This document shows, piece by piece, positions 33,217 to 42,093 of a stretch of 64,000 bases of DNA (its first letter is position 1; each line of letters starts with the position of its first letter). Both the position numbers and the translations under genes were made by a program. The DNA is from Paraburkholderia sp. BL21I4N1 (GTDB taxonomy: Bacteria > Pseudomonadota > Gammaproteobacteria > Burkholderiales > Burkholderiaceae): assembly GCF_002973525.1 (NCBI RefSeq), contig NZ_PVEN01000019.1, positions 62,001 to 126,000 on the forward strand, given 5' to 3'. The notes below the pieces were generated by a model, which saw nothing but the letters and a program-made list of their open reading frames with translations, searched no databases and had not been told where the DNA came from.

Positions 33217-34617
33217 ATGACGCAAGAGCAGCGAGGCTTCGACACGATTGTCGAACGCGAAAAGGGATTGCACCGCGGATTGTCGACAGGGCAATTGTCG
33301 ATGATAGCGATTGGTGGGGCGATCGGCACGGGGCTGTTTCTCGGCAGTGGATTTGCGATCGGGTTTGCCGGACCCAGCGTGCTGGTGAGTTATGCGATCG
33401 GTGCGCTGATCGCGCTGCTGCTGATGGGGTGTCTGGCCGAGATGACGGTCGCGCATCCTACTTCGGGGTCGTTCGGGGCTTATGCCGAGCACTATATTGC
33501 GCCGTGGGCCGGATTTCTGGTGCGGTACGCGTACTGGTCGTCGATTGTTTTTGCTGTCGGTACCGAGGTGACGGCGATTGCCGTTTATATGAAGTACTGG
33601 TTTCCTGCCGTGCCGGGCTGGTATTGGATCGTGGGTTTTTCCGCTGCGCTGATCGGGATCAATTCGGTGAGCGTCAAGGTCTTCGGTGCGGTCGAGTACA
33701 TTTTCTCGATGCTGAAGATCGTGGCGATTGTCGGCTTTATTCTGCTTGGGGCTTACGTGGTGTTTGCGGCGCCGGCTCAGTCTTCTATCGGGTTTGCCAA
33801 TTACACGTCGCATGGTGGGTTCTTTCCCAAGGGCGTGTGGGGGATGTGGGTGGCGGTGATCGTTTCGATCTTCAGTTATCTGAGCATCGAGATGATTGCT
33901 GTTGCCGCCGGGGAGGCGAAGGATCCGCAGAAGGCGATTACCCGGGCGTTTCGGGCGACGATGTTCCGCTTGGTGTTCTTCTATCTGCTGACGCTGGCTT
34001 TGATGCTGGCTATCGTTCCGTGGAATGCGGCGGGGACCGACGAGAGCCCGTTCGTTCGCGTGATGGCCGCGACGCATGTGCCGGGGGCGGCTGGGGTGAT
34101 TAATTTCGTGATTCTTGTGGCTGCGCTGTCGGCGATGAATAGTCAGCTGTATATCACTACGCGAATGATGTTTAGTCTTTCGCGGGCGGGGTATGCGCCT
34201 GCGCGGTTGGGGGTTCTGAGTTCCAATGGTGTGCCGGTGGCGGCGTTGTGGCTTTCCACTATCGGCATTGCCTTGGCTGCCGTGCTGAATGTGGTTTATC
34301 CGGATGCTTCGTTTGTTTTGATGATGTCGGTTTCCATGTTCGGCGCCATGTTTACCTGGTTCATGATTTTCGTTACGCATCTGTTCTTTCGGCGTGTGCA
34401 TGCGCGGGCGTCGCTGTCGTTCAGGATGTGGGGGTTTCCTTTTACGTCCCTTCTAGGGGCTGGGCTTATGCTTGCGGCGCTTGTTACTACCTGGCTCACT
34501 CGGGAGTTTCGGTTGACGCTTGTGATTGGGGTGCCGTTTGTTGTTGGGCTGCTTTTTGTTTATCTGGTCTGGTATCGGAAGAGGGTCGGGCAGGCTGCGC
34601 GTGCTGGGTTGGTTTGA
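33217..34617 (+). CDS. Amino acid permease (APC superfamily, AAT type)
   Basis: 466 aa with about 12 membrane helices. The signature SMIAIGGAIGTGLFLGSG opens helix 1 and SYAIGALIALLLMGCLAEM follows. AGGAGGAG stands before the ATG at 33217. The substrate is probably an amino acid of the kynurenine/tryptophan pathway, judging by position after kynU. Synonymous codons become steadily G+T rich on the coding strand towards the 3' end, which runs into a repeat copy. Confidence 0.9.
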   Translation: MTQEQRGFDTIVEREKGLHRGLSTGQLSMIAIGGAIGTGLFLGSGFAIGFAGPSVLVSYAIGALIALLLMGCLAEMTVAHPTSGSFGAYAEHYIAPWAGFLVRYAYWSSIVFAVGTEVTAIAVYMKYWFPAVPGWYWIVGFSAALIGINSVSVKVFGAVEYIFSMLKIVAIVGFILLGAYVVFAAPAQSSIGFANYTSHGGFFPKGVWGMWVAVIVSIFSYLSIEMIAVAAGEAKDPQKAITRAFRATMFRLVFFYLLTLALMLAIVPWNAAGTDESPFVRVMAATHVPGAAGVINFVILVAALSAMNSQLYITTRMMFSLSRAGYAPARLGVLSSNGVPVAALWLSTIGIALAAVLNVVYPDASFVLMMSVSMFGAMFTWFMIFVTHLFFRRVHARASLSFRMWGFPFTSLLGAGLMLAALVTTWLTREFRLTLVIGVPFVVGLLFVYLVWYRKRVGQAARAGLV

Positions 34618-34648
34618 GGGGTTGCGGGTTTGGGATTTTCTTGTTGTT

Positions 34649-34873
34649 AGTGGTCTATTGGCGTTGCCCCTGTGCGGGGCGGCACCTACTTTTCTTTGCC
34701 GGCCGCAAAGAAAAGTAGGCAAAAGAAAGCGGCTCACACTGCTAGCTCAAAAGCGGGTCCCCCGCACAGCCACGGTAGTGGCGCATCTGGAATCCGGGCT
34801 CTCGCACATTCCGCGCTCGTGGCACAGCAGTCATTCTTCCGGCGGCGCTGCGCGCGCCGCAGCGGTCGTTCAT
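34649..34873 (+). repeat. Dispersed repeat, copy 2 (single arm)
   Basis: This copy matches the arm at 5155-5405 in the same orientation, from TGGTCTATT through the 15-bp hairpin at 34685-34719 and the AAGCGGGTCCCCCGC segment to GGCGGCGCTGCGCGCGCC. It lies about 30 bp after the permease stop codon. The 83 bp from here to 34956 hold nothing else recognisable. Confidence 0.88.
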
Positions 34874-34956
34874 GTATCGCCCGTCTATTCGCGTCGTGCT
34901 CGTTTCGTTGCGTTGCTGTATTGCTGTTTTTTTGGCCTGTTTTTTCTTCGCGCGGT

Positions 34957-35634
34957 TTAGCCAAATCGGTAGCCGGAGCCGCGTATTGTCCGGATCATTT
35001 GTTGTGCGCCGAGTTCGCCGACTTTTTTTCGCAGGCGTGCAACGTGGACGTCGATCAGGTTCGTGTCGGGATCGAAATGACGGTCCCATACGGCTTCGAA
35101 AATCATGCTGCGTGTCAGTACCTGGCCCGCGTGTCGCATCATGAATTCGAGTAGGCGGAACTCGGTCGGTTGCAGGCACAGTTTGCCTTGTTGGAACATG
35201 AGTGTTCGCTTTACCAGGTCGAGGCGCAATGAGTCGACACGCAACATCGGTTGCGCCTCTTTCTTGAGCGTCGGCCTCGTCCGTAGCAGCACTTCGATGC
35301 GGGCAAGCATTTCATCGAACGAGAACGGCATGGACATGTAGTCGTCCGCGCCGGCGCGTAGGCCCTCAATGCGTTCATGCACATCGGCCACGGGACTCAC
35401 CATCAGAATCGGCGATTGCGCACCGATGCCGCGCAGCGTCGCCAGCACACTCAAGCCATCGAGATCCGGCGGTGTCCGGCTAAGAATCACGGCGTCGTAG
35501 CTCGTGCTCATCAAACGCCTGATGCCCTTGCGGCCGCTGTCCGTCACGTCGACGGAAAAGCCGCCCGCATTGAGCGTGCAGGCGATTTTCTGCGCAATAC
35601 GCTGGTCGTCTTCAATGATCAGGATGTTCCACAT
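34957..35634 (-). CDS. OmpR-family regulator with pseudo-receiver
   Basis: 225 aa and collinear with the regulators at 2304 and 15552, including a well conserved winged helix (LQPTEFRLLEFMMRHAGQ, VHVARLRKKV). The receiver keeps the acidic pair IEDDQ but the phospho-acceptor is Ser (S52 in VILSRTPPD) and the conserved Lys is Met (M102 in YMSMPF). It should not be phosphorylated in the normal way. No kinase is adjacent. A repeat copy lies on one side and a repeat remnant on the other. Confidence 0.88.
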   Translation of the reverse strand: MWNILIIEDDQRIAQKIACTLNAGGFSVDVTDSGRKGIRRLMSTSYDAVILSRTPPDLDGLSVLATLRGIGAQSPILMVSPVADVHERIEGLRAGADDYMSMPFSFDEMLARIEVLLRTRPTLKKEAQPMLRVDSLRLDLVKRTLMFQQGKLCLQPTEFRLLEFMMRHAGQVLTRSMIFEAVWDRHFDPDTNLIDVHVARLRKKVGELGAQQMIRTIRGSGYRFG

Positions 35635-35959
35635 GTCGTGACCGGCATCGATTTCACATTATCTGGGCACAAGATCCATCCCTACGTCCGCCGGCACGTG
35701 TTCATCGACCGCTCAGCGCCGCAGGATGGGCTACACGTGGTTAAACACATCCCCCCGCCGTTTTATTCCCGCCAGCAACCGAAACCGCCAGAAACCGCAC
35801 AAAACCGAGCACTGCCGCGAGCAACCGTGGGCGCGCGCAGCGCCGCCGGAAGACGACTGCTGTGTCACGACCGTGGAATGTGCAGGGGGAACGCCAATAA
35901 ACCACCGTGACAATAAGGCGCGGCCGACACCCAGGAGCACGACAAGCGGAAAAACCCAC
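35635..35959. other. Intergenic region holding a repeat remnant
   Basis: 325 bp between two minus-strand genes. Apart from the remnant at 35830-35910 there is an A/C-rich stretch with no credible gene. Open frames that cross it share no features of real proteins. Confidence 0.5.
35830..35910 (-). repeat. Deleted remnant of the dispersed repeat (inverted)
   Basis: Read on the minus strand, TCACGGTGGTTTATTGGCG and CCCCCTG are joined directly to CACATTCC, then continue through CACAGCAGTC and CTTCCGGCGGCGCTGCGCGC. Compared with the copy at 34649 this removes about 130 bp including the hairpin core. Its orientation is opposite to that of the 34649 copy, so the two face each other across the regulator gene. 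Confidence 0.8.
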
Positions 35960-36319
35960 CTACTTAACCCCAAGAATCCACCGGGCAAACCTCTCGGCAT
36001 CAGCGTGAGAAATCGCATTAGGTGGCATCACCGCCCCGGTATTCCACTTCCCCGAGCTCCCCTCAAGCATGCTTTTCTCAAGCTTCGCAACCGCATCGGG
36101 ATCTCCGCGATAGCGTTCGGAGATCGCCCGAAAGGGCGGCCCGACTTTAGTGGTATCGATGGAATGACAAGCCCGGCAGGTTTGTTCGCTGGCCGAGGTC
36201 GAGTGTGCGGCATTCGCGGCATCCCCGGCGGTGGCCGTAACCCCAGCAGCAAAAGCAGCCGCAGAAGCACTGCCCGCAACTACACCCACAACAATCCCCA
36301 CAACCCCCATTCGTTTCAC
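35960..36319 (-). CDS. Periplasmic class I c-type cytochrome
   Basis: 119 aa with a signal peptide (about 1-25), a haem attachment motif C48-R-A-C-H52 and a distal axial Met98 in AVMPPN, as in cytochrome c551/c552-type proteins. It should carry electrons in the periplasm. It lies 110 bp after the LVIVD gene on the same strand, with an intrinsic terminator in between, so it may be partly separate. Its position suggests it is the electron acceptor of the LVIVD protein, which is inference. Confidence 0.9.
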   Translation of the reverse strand: MKRMGVVGIVVGVVAGSASAAAFAAGVTATAGDAANAAHSTSASEQTCRACHSIDTTKVGPPFRAISERYRGDPDAVAKLEKSMLEGSSGKWNTGAVMPPNAISHADAERFARWILGVK

Positions 36320-36331
36320 AATCCCACTCCA

Positions 36332-36378
36332 GAAAAAGGAAAAGAAAAAGCCCCGCCAAACGAAACCGCCGGCGGGGC
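36332..36378 (-). terminator. Intrinsic terminator after the LVIVD gene
   Basis: On the minus strand GCCCCGCC and GGCGGGGC pair around a 13-nt loop and are followed by a T/C run (TTTTTCTTTTCCTTTTT). It lies 50 bp downstream of the LVIVD stop and just before the cytochrome gene, so only read-through would link the two. Confidence 0.85.
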
Positions 36379-36429
36379 AAAAGCAAAGCGCTCAATCCAA
36401 CAACGTGGAACAACAAAAAGCCAAACCGA

Positions 36430-38223
36430 TCACCGCGGCGGCCAGGGCTTGGCCGGCGCCCCAATCACAGGCTTGCCCAACAACGGCGTCGACAACGCAT
36501 ACGCACCGTTCTCGGTAAAAGCCCAAATGATGTTGCGGTCGTACTCGGTATAGATCGCCAGCACACCCTTCCCAAGCGTATAACTCGGCAACTCACTTTC
36601 ATCCGCCAACGCCGGCACGAAATATCCGGCAATCGTCGGCTTCTCCGGATTCCGCACATCGAAGATCTGCACACCGGCGTTATAGAAAGAGTAAGGAATG
36701 ACCCCTTGCCGCGATCCGCCAGGCTGTCCAATCGCATTGGACCGCTTCGGCCCAAAGTTCCCGCCGCGCTGGCAGAAGCTGGTAAAAGGCGCACCTTCGG
36801 GCGGCGTAGGCTGCGGCAACTTGGCGGCGACCTTCAGATGTGAAGGATCGCGCGCATCGACGACAAAGATGTCCTTATACGGCTCATAGCAATCGCGATT
36901 CATCGGATAACCGCTCGTCAGCACGAAGCCTGTGCGTTCGTACTGACTGACATCGGCGTTGTCGTACTCGGTACCCGCGAAACTCGGCGCCGTATTCACA
37001 TTGCCGAGCACCTTCGGCTTCGCCGGATTCGACAGATCGAACGAGTACAAACCCAGCCCGCCCATCGCGCCAAAACCGATCTTGCCGCCTTGCTCCAAAG
37101 GCTTCGGCAAGAAGATGGGAATCCGCGACCCCATCCACGACGTCCGATTCCCCGCACGCGGATTCTGCAGATAGGCCTGCTCATGCGCCTCATTACCGAG
37201 AATCTGCCCCGGCACGGCGATCTGCGAAACGAACTTCGGATCGGCCGGATCCGACATATCCCACACCTGATAACCCGGCGAATACAGATAGTTCGGGTAC
37301 TCGGTCAACCCATAGGAGTCATCCGGCGCGGCGGACAGAATCATGTACTTGCCGCCGTAGTACTCCGGCGCATCGAGCGAACCCGAACCCTGTTGCTGGC
37401 CGACCGGTGCATCGGGATGCTTGTAATCGGTGGTGCGCGTCGCGATCAGCTTCCATTGGCTCGGCAGCGGGCCGTCCATCTCGAAGACCTTGAAGCCCTT
37501 CAGCGAGTTGTAGTGACGCTGTGCTTCGACCTTGTCCGGCTGCTCGCTCTTGTCCGTCATCAGCCCATAACGGCCAATTTCGAACGACGCCACCATGACC
37601 GGCTTGCCAAGCTTCTTGCTCCACACGATGGTGGCGCCGCCCAGGTAGTTGTGCACGTTGTTCGGATCGAAGTGCTCGGTCGGTCCTTTCGGGCCCCATG
37701 TACCGCCTTGCGAAAACACCACCTTGCCGTTGGCGGGATCGGTCACGTCCATGATCCGCAGATAGTCGCGGTCGTGAATGTAGAGATAACGCTTGCCGTC
37801 GAAGTCGGCGATATTGTTCCAGGCGTGAAAGGGCGAATCGACGAGGGGATAGAAGGCCAGCACCTTCACGTCCTTCGCGTAGCTCTTCTTATCCCACGTG
37901 GTCATTTCGCCGGGGAAGCGCTGCCCTTGGTGGACTTCAGGCGTTGCCTTCGGCCACACGAACTGGCCGGTCGCCGGATCCATGCCGTAGTCGACGCCCG
38001 GTTTCAGCGGCAGGGGCGGACGATTCGGCGTCAGGCGCAGCCACGCGGCGAGATACGGGTCTTTGACCGCCGGCGTGCCGGGTGTCGCCGCGGTAGCGGT
38101 TGCCGCGTCCGAGGCCGCCACCACGGGTGGCGCCGCGTCGCCGCTCGCATACGCGGCGGCCGACATGAACGCCAGCAGCGCGCCGGTTGCGAGAGTCGAT
38201 TTCAGATGGCTTGTACGAAGCAT
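36430..38223 (-). CDS. Secreted LVIVD-repeat beta-propeller protein
   Basis: 597 aa with a signal peptide (about 1-27) followed by an Ala/Thr/Pro linker. The rest shows repeated blade-like units of LVIVD type: RYLYIHDRDYLRIMDVTDP, YQVWDMSDPADPKFVSQI, LGLYSFDLSNPAKPKVLG, DIFVVDARDPSHLKVAAKL and VQIFDVRNPEKPTIAGYF. No catalytic or cofactor motif is recognisable to me. AAGGAGG lies 5 nt before the ATG at 38223, and the porin gene ends only 19 bp upstream, so porin and LVIVD gene are one operon. The function is unknown; a periplasmic substrate-oxidising or binding role is suggested by the neighbouring cytochrome. Confidence 0.85.
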   Translation of the reverse strand: MLRTSHLKSTLATGALLAFMSAAAYASGDAAPPVVAASDAATATAATPGTPAVKDPYLAAWLRLTPNRPPLPLKPGVDYGMDPATGQFVWPKATPEVHQGQRFPGEMTTWDKKSYAKDVKVLAFYPLVDSPFHAWNNIADFDGKRYLYIHDRDYLRIMDVTDPANGKVVFSQGGTWGPKGPTEHFDPNNVHNYLGGATIVWSKKLGKPVMVASFEIGRYGLMTDKSEQPDKVEAQRHYNSLKGFKVFEMDGPLPSQWKLIATRTTDYKHPDAPVGQQQGSGSLDAPEYYGGKYMILSAAPDDSYGLTEYPNYLYSPGYQVWDMSDPADPKFVSQIAVPGQILGNEAHEQAYLQNPRAGNRTSWMGSRIPIFLPKPLEQGGKIGFGAMGGLGLYSFDLSNPAKPKVLGNVNTAPSFAGTEYDNADVSQYERTGFVLTSGYPMNRDCYEPYKDIFVVDARDPSHLKVAAKLPQPTPPEGAPFTSFCQRGGNFGPKRSNAIGQPGGSRQGVIPYSFYNAGVQIFDVRNPEKPTIAGYFVPALADESELPSYTLGKGVLAIYTEYDRNIIWAFTENGAYALSTPLLGKPVIGAPAKPWPPR

Positions 38224-38242
38224 GGGCTTCCTCCTTGTTATA

Positions 38243-39283
38243 TTAAAACGCGTGACGAATACCGAACTGGAAGCCGCTCGGATTCTGTCCGCCGTTCGGA
38301 TAGACCTGGAACGTCACCGGATACGCAACCGGCACGTTGTTCTGGCTCTTCACGTGAGCGAACGTGGCATACAGATCGGTGCGTTTCGACAGACCGTAGA
38401 GGTAGCCGATCACACCGCCGGTCGCGCTGGAAATGCTCTTGTTGTTGTCGTCGTGACGATGCACCACGCTGACATACACACGGCTGCGCCCGTCGATATT
38501 CCAGCGCGCGCCGACCTGTGCGTCCCAGCCCTGCGAATTGAACGCGACATACGGCGGATAAGCGTAATAGCCGTTGTACGTGTGATAGATCAGGGTCGGC
38601 TCGAAGCCGCCGAACTTGTAGACGGCGGCAAAGTAGTTATCGCGCGACGAATGAATCTGCGACGACTTGAAGATGTCCCGCGTGTACTGCAACTCGCTCA
38701 CCGCACCGAGGAAGATCGGTCCGTGGCGATAGTCGAGGCTGGTGCTCAGGAAACGTCCCGCGCGAGTGCTGTCGCCCACACCGGTCGTCGCCATGATGCG
38801 GCCGGTGAAACCGTAGAAGCTCGGCGTCTTGTACTGGATCGCGTTGTCCACGCGGTACGACGCGTAGAAGAACTCCATGTTGTTGACCATACTGAAGTCG
38901 GCCGCCCAGCTCGGATCGGCGTAGCCCGCAATCCAGTACGACGGCGTGAACTGACGTCCCATCGTCACTTCACCCCAATTGCCCTTGAGACCCACGAACG
39001 ATTGACGGAACTGCGTCGACTGCACGCCGGTGTTCGCGGAGAACATCGGCTCGACGGTGAACACGGCCTTGTTGCCGCCGCCCAGATCCTCGACGCCGCT
39101 CAGGTTGAAGCGCGAGTTGTTCAACCCGCCGCTCGACATGCGCGTGACGTTGCCGCCCGAGCCGGAAGAGATCAGATGTTCGATGTTCAGGTCGACATAA
39201 CCGGACAGCCAGACGCTCGACTGAGCATGTGCCCCGGCGCATGCAAGCATCATGGCGCCTGACACGAGAGTCTTCTTTTTCAT
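38243..39283 (-). CDS. Outer membrane porin, first gene of the LVIVD operon
   Basis: 346 aa with a signal peptide (MKKKTLVSGAMMLACAGAHA) and the Burkholderia porin pattern in diverged form (QSSVWLSGYVDLNIEH, SRFNLSGVEDLGGGNKAVF, EVTMGRQFTPSYW) and a terminal Phe (QFGIRHAF). GGAGATGGA stands just before the ATG at 39283. A TGTATACA palindrome lies 87 bp upstream of the start. It probably admits the compound used by this catabolic island. Confidence 0.93.
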   Translation of the reverse strand: MKKKTLVSGAMMLACAGAHAQSSVWLSGYVDLNIEHLISSGSGGNVTRMSSGGLNNSRFNLSGVEDLGGGNKAVFTVEPMFSANTGVQSTQFRQSFVGLKGNWGEVTMGRQFTPSYWIAGYADPSWAADFSMVNNMEFFYASYRVDNAIQYKTPSFYGFTGRIMATTGVGDSTRAGRFLSTSLDYRHGPIFLGAVSELQYTRDIFKSSQIHSSRDNYFAAVYKFGGFEPTLIYHTYNGYYAYPPYVAFNSQGWDAQVGARWNIDGRSRVYVSVVHRHDDNNKSISSATGGVIGYLYGLSKRTDLYATFAHVKSQNNVPVAYPVTFQVYPNGGQNPSGFQFGIRHAF

Positions 39284-39369
39284 TCCATCTCCAAACAAAT
39301 CGTCGTTCTTTTCGTTGTTGAGAGTGCTGTCGTCGCGCGCGACAGCCGCGGTGCCTTCCTTTTTTGTCG

Positions 39370-39377
39370 TGTATACA
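39370..39377. promoter_or_regulatory. TGTATACA operator upstream of the porin-LVIVD operon
   Basis: The context is CGTGTATACACAAA. A second, partial match TTTATACAAA lies at 39431-39440 towards the neighbouring porin gene's end. The same palindrome occurs in the two other promoter regions of this island, next to an FCD-family GntR gene whose family binds TNGTATACNA-like sites. Confidence 0.6.
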
Positions 39378-39484
39378 CAAACTGGAAAAAATTATACCCA
39401 CGGCAAAATTTGGATTCCGAGCTTTATTTTTTTATACAAAACAGCGGTTTGGTTATAGCGGGTTGACCCGAATGGCATAGCGCG

Positions 39485-40510
39485 TCAAAACAGATGCCGG
39501 ATTCCGGTCGCATAAGTCATCGCCGTGCCGTAGCCGGAAAGCCGGTCGTAGACCGTCAGCAGGTACAGATCGGTGCGTTTGGAGAGGAAGTAGTCGAGCC
39601 CGGCGGAGCCCGTATTGCGCCCGCTGACGGCGTTTTTCGGCGCGCTGCGGCGCGTGTAGGCCCATTCGGCGAGCGCGCTGAGCTGCGCGGTGAGCGGCAC
39701 GAACAGGCCCGCTTCGAAGGTGTGGGCGCCGACGCCGGTCGAAGCGGTGCGTAGTCCTTGCAACGCGCCGTACAGTTTGAACAGCGAAAAATCGTACGCA
39801 CCGCCGACGAGGTACGCGTTCTGTGTCGGCGATGCGACACCGGCCACCACGCGCGTGCGTTGCACGGTCGCGACAGCGGTGAGCGAACCGTCGGCGTAGG
39901 TGGTCGATAACGCGGCGTTGTAGACGCCATTCGCGCCCGCGAAGCCGCCGGGCGAATACACCGCCGTGCTGGTGAGGCCGTGCAGATTCGGGCTGGTGTA
40001 CTGGATGCCGTTGTTCCACACCGTATCGCCCGCGATGCTGCCGCCGTACGGCGCGGTGAACGTCTGCATCACTAGCGGCGAAAACAGGATCGACGCCTGA
40101 AACGGATTGACAGCCTGTTCGGCGAGGTAGAGCAGGTTGGTATGTCGCCCGAGCGTGACGCGGCCGAACGGGCCGGCAATGCCGACGTACGCGTTGCGCC
40201 CCCAGAACGGATCGGCGGAAGTGCGGCCGAGGCCGCCGTTGGTCGGCTGGAAGAAGCTTTCGAGCACGGCGATCGCGCGATAGCCGGCGCCGAGTTCGTC
40301 GTTGACGCGGATGCCCCAGTACGGCGCCGTGAGACCCGGGCTCTGTTCGGCGATCGCGGCGGGCGGGCCGTTGCTGCGTTTGGTGTCGGCGATATCGAGG
40401 CCGACGAGTCCGTACAGCGTGACAGACGTCTGCGCATGGACCACGCGGGACGCGAGTCCCCATGCAGTGACGCAACTGAGCGCGAGCGCGCCCAACGATC
40501 GAACGTTCAT
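39485..40510 (-). CDS. Outer membrane porin, last gene of the VOC-dehydrogenase operon
   Basis: 341 aa: signal peptide (MNVRSLGALALSCVTAWGLA, cut near VVHA), QTSVTLYGLVGLDIAD, YWGIRVNDELGAGYRAI, RVTLGRHTNLLY, and the terminal Phe in GIRHLF. GAGGATCC precedes the ATG at 40510. It follows the dehydrogenase gene by 88 bp on the same strand. The island thus has two distinct porins in two operons. Confidence 0.93.
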   Translation of the reverse strand: MNVRSLGALALSCVTAWGLASRVVHAQTSVTLYGLVGLDIADTKRSNGPPAAIAEQSPGLTAPYWGIRVNDELGAGYRAIAVLESFFQPTNGGLGRTSADPFWGRNAYVGIAGPFGRVTLGRHTNLLYLAEQAVNPFQASILFSPLVMQTFTAPYGGSIAGDTVWNNGIQYTSPNLHGLTSTAVYSPGGFAGANGVYNAALSTTYADGSLTAVATVQRTRVVAGVASPTQNAYLVGGAYDFSLFKLYGALQGLRTASTGVGAHTFEAGLFVPLTAQLSALAEWAYTRRSAPKNAVSGRNTGSAGLDYFLSKRTDLYLLTVYDRLSGYGTAMTYATGIRHLF

Positions 40511-40598
40511 GGCGGATCCTCTGGTGCGGTTGGGAACAACGGGAACGGCGGGAACAGCGGACGACGGAAAGGGCGGCGCGATACCGCGCCGCCCCGTT

Positions 40599-41564
40599 TC
40601 AGGCAGTGCGCACCGCGAATTCGATCGGTGCCTGGGCGAAGTGCTGCGACAGACTGGCAAGCAACGCGTCGCGCTGCGCGATCCATGAAGCGGGCGAGCG
40701 TCCCGCGATATGCGGCGTCAGCAGCACGCCGGGATGATCGAGCAGCGCGCGCGGCACGTCGGGTTCGCTATCGATCACGTCGAGGCCCGCGCCCGCGAGC
40801 GAGCCGTCGGCGAGCGCGTCGATCAGCGCCTGCGTGTCCAGCACCGAGCCGCGCGACACGTTCACCACGTAGCCGCGCGGCCCGAGCGCCCGCAGTACGT
40901 CGCGGTCGATCAGATGTTTCGTCGCCGGGCCGCCGTTGCAGGCGATCACCAGAAACTCGCTGTCTCGCGCGAGTTCGACGAGGTTGGCGTAGTAGCGGCC
41001 GGGTGCGTCGGCATGCGCCCGGCGTGCGTGATAACCGAGCGTCACGTCGAAGCCCCGTGCCCGCGCGGCGATCAATCGCCCGATCCGGCCCATGCCGACG
41101 AGACCCAGGCGCGCGCCTGTCAGCGTCGGTCGCTCGGCGCGCGAGGTGTGCCAATGGCCGGTGCGCACCGCGTCGGTAAGCGGCGCGTAGCCGCGCGCAA
41201 GCGCGAGCAGAAAACCGATTGCATGATCGGCGACAGTCGCCGCATTCGCGCCCGGCGCATGCGTGACGACCATGCCGCGTCGGGTGGCGGCGGCGACATC
41301 GACGTTCTCGTAACCCGCGCCGAATGCGCTGACGATTTCGAGCGCGGGCAGCGCGGCCATCTGCCTGTCGGACAAACCGGTCGAGCCGTTGGTCACTACC
41401 GCGCGCGCGTTCGCCAGTTCAACGCACGACGCCAGCACCTCGGCGCTCAGACCCTCCGGGTGGTAGTGCAGCGTGTAGTCGCGCCGCAGCGCATCGAGCG
41501 TCGTGTCGGGCAGCGCGATCAGCGCGAGCACATGCGTGCCGCTCATGCTCGGGCCCGCGTTCAT
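40599..41564 (-). CDS. D-2-hydroxyacid dehydrogenase (NAD(P)-binding)
   Basis: 321 aa. The Rossmann motif is GLVGMGRIGRLIA; catalytic residues are visible as Arg in VVNVSRGSVLD, Glu in DVIDSEPDVP and His in LLTPHIAGRS. This family reduces 2-oxoacids such as hydroxypyruvate, glyoxylate or aryl pyruvates. The ATG overlaps the VOC gene stop (ATGA), so the two are translationally coupled; the porin gene follows. In this context it may reduce a 2-oxoacid released by the aldolase at 43361, which is inference. Confidence 0.92.
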   Translation of the reverse strand: MNAGPSMSGTHVLALIALPDTTLDALRRDYTLHYHPEGLSAEVLASCVELANARAVVTNGSTGLSDRQMAALPALEIVSAFGAGYENVDVAAATRRGMVVTHAPGANAATVADHAIGFLLALARGYAPLTDAVRTGHWHTSRAERPTLTGARLGLVGMGRIGRLIAARARGFDVTLGYHARRAHADAPGRYYANLVELARDSEFLVIACNGGPATKHLIDRDVLRALGPRGYVVNVSRGSVLDTQALIDALADGSLAGAGLDVIDSEPDVPRALLDHPGVLLTPHIAGRSPASWIAQRDALLASLSQHFAQAPIEFAVRTA

Positions 41565-42001
41565 TGCGGATCGGCGGACGGCGCAACAGCCGGACCAACG
41601 GCCGGCGTCACTTCCTTGACCGCGCCTTTCCAGCCGTTTTCGGTGATGTCGAACACCGTGCCGTCGGGCATCCGGTACTTCACTTCGTAGAACACGTTCG
41701 GATCTTTTTCGTGGCGGCCCGTCAGATACGTGCCGCCGGCCGCGACCACGCGCGCCGCGGTGTCGTCGACGTTGTCCACCCACATGCCGAAGTGGATCAC
41801 GCCGCGCACGTCCTTCAGGCCCGCATAGCCGGGCACGGTCTCGTCCTTGAAATTGAGCAGCGCCACGTTCATCGTGCCGTCGGTCATATAGATGCCGCGC
41901 ATCGCGTTGCCCGCGCGGCGCATGCCGAACGCCTGCTCGAAGAATTGCGCGGCGGCTTCGGGATCTTCCACCGAGAGCGCGATATGACGGAGCTTGTCCA
42001 T
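41561..42001 (-). CDS. VOC-superfamily protein (glyoxalase/dioxygenase fold)
   Basis: 146 aa. Paired beta-alpha-beta modules are visible: LRHIALSVEDPEAAAQFFEQAFG and VIHFGMWVDNVDDTAARV. Candidate metal ligands are H6, H70 and, in PDGTVFDITEN, D118 where family members usually have Glu. The reaction cannot be assigned. AGGACATTTC stands before the ATG at 42001. It is the first gene of the operon VOC-dehydrogenase-porin, with TGTATACA-type sites 95-140 bp upstream. Confidence 0.88.
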   Translation of the reverse strand: MDKLRHIALSVEDPEAAAQFFEQAFGMRRAGNAMRGIYMTDGTMNVALLNFKDETVPGYAGLKDVRGVIHFGMWVDNVDDTAARVVAAGGTYLTGRHEKDPNVFYEVKYRMPDGTVFDITENGWKGAVKEVTPAVGPAVAPSADPQ

Positions 42002-42093
42002 GAAATGTCCTTGGGTTGTCCTGACGATGAATCGCCCGCAGGCGAAGGGAGGGTTGTCGTGACTGTGAATCAAGTGTGTCCGCAACTTCACCA

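Noticed and set aside
35726..36553. A 275-codon plus-strand frame across the repeat remnant and the cytochrome gene
   Set aside because: It runs antisense to the cytochrome with an intact CxxCH motif and through repeat DNA; composition is low-complexity Pro/Asn/Lys.
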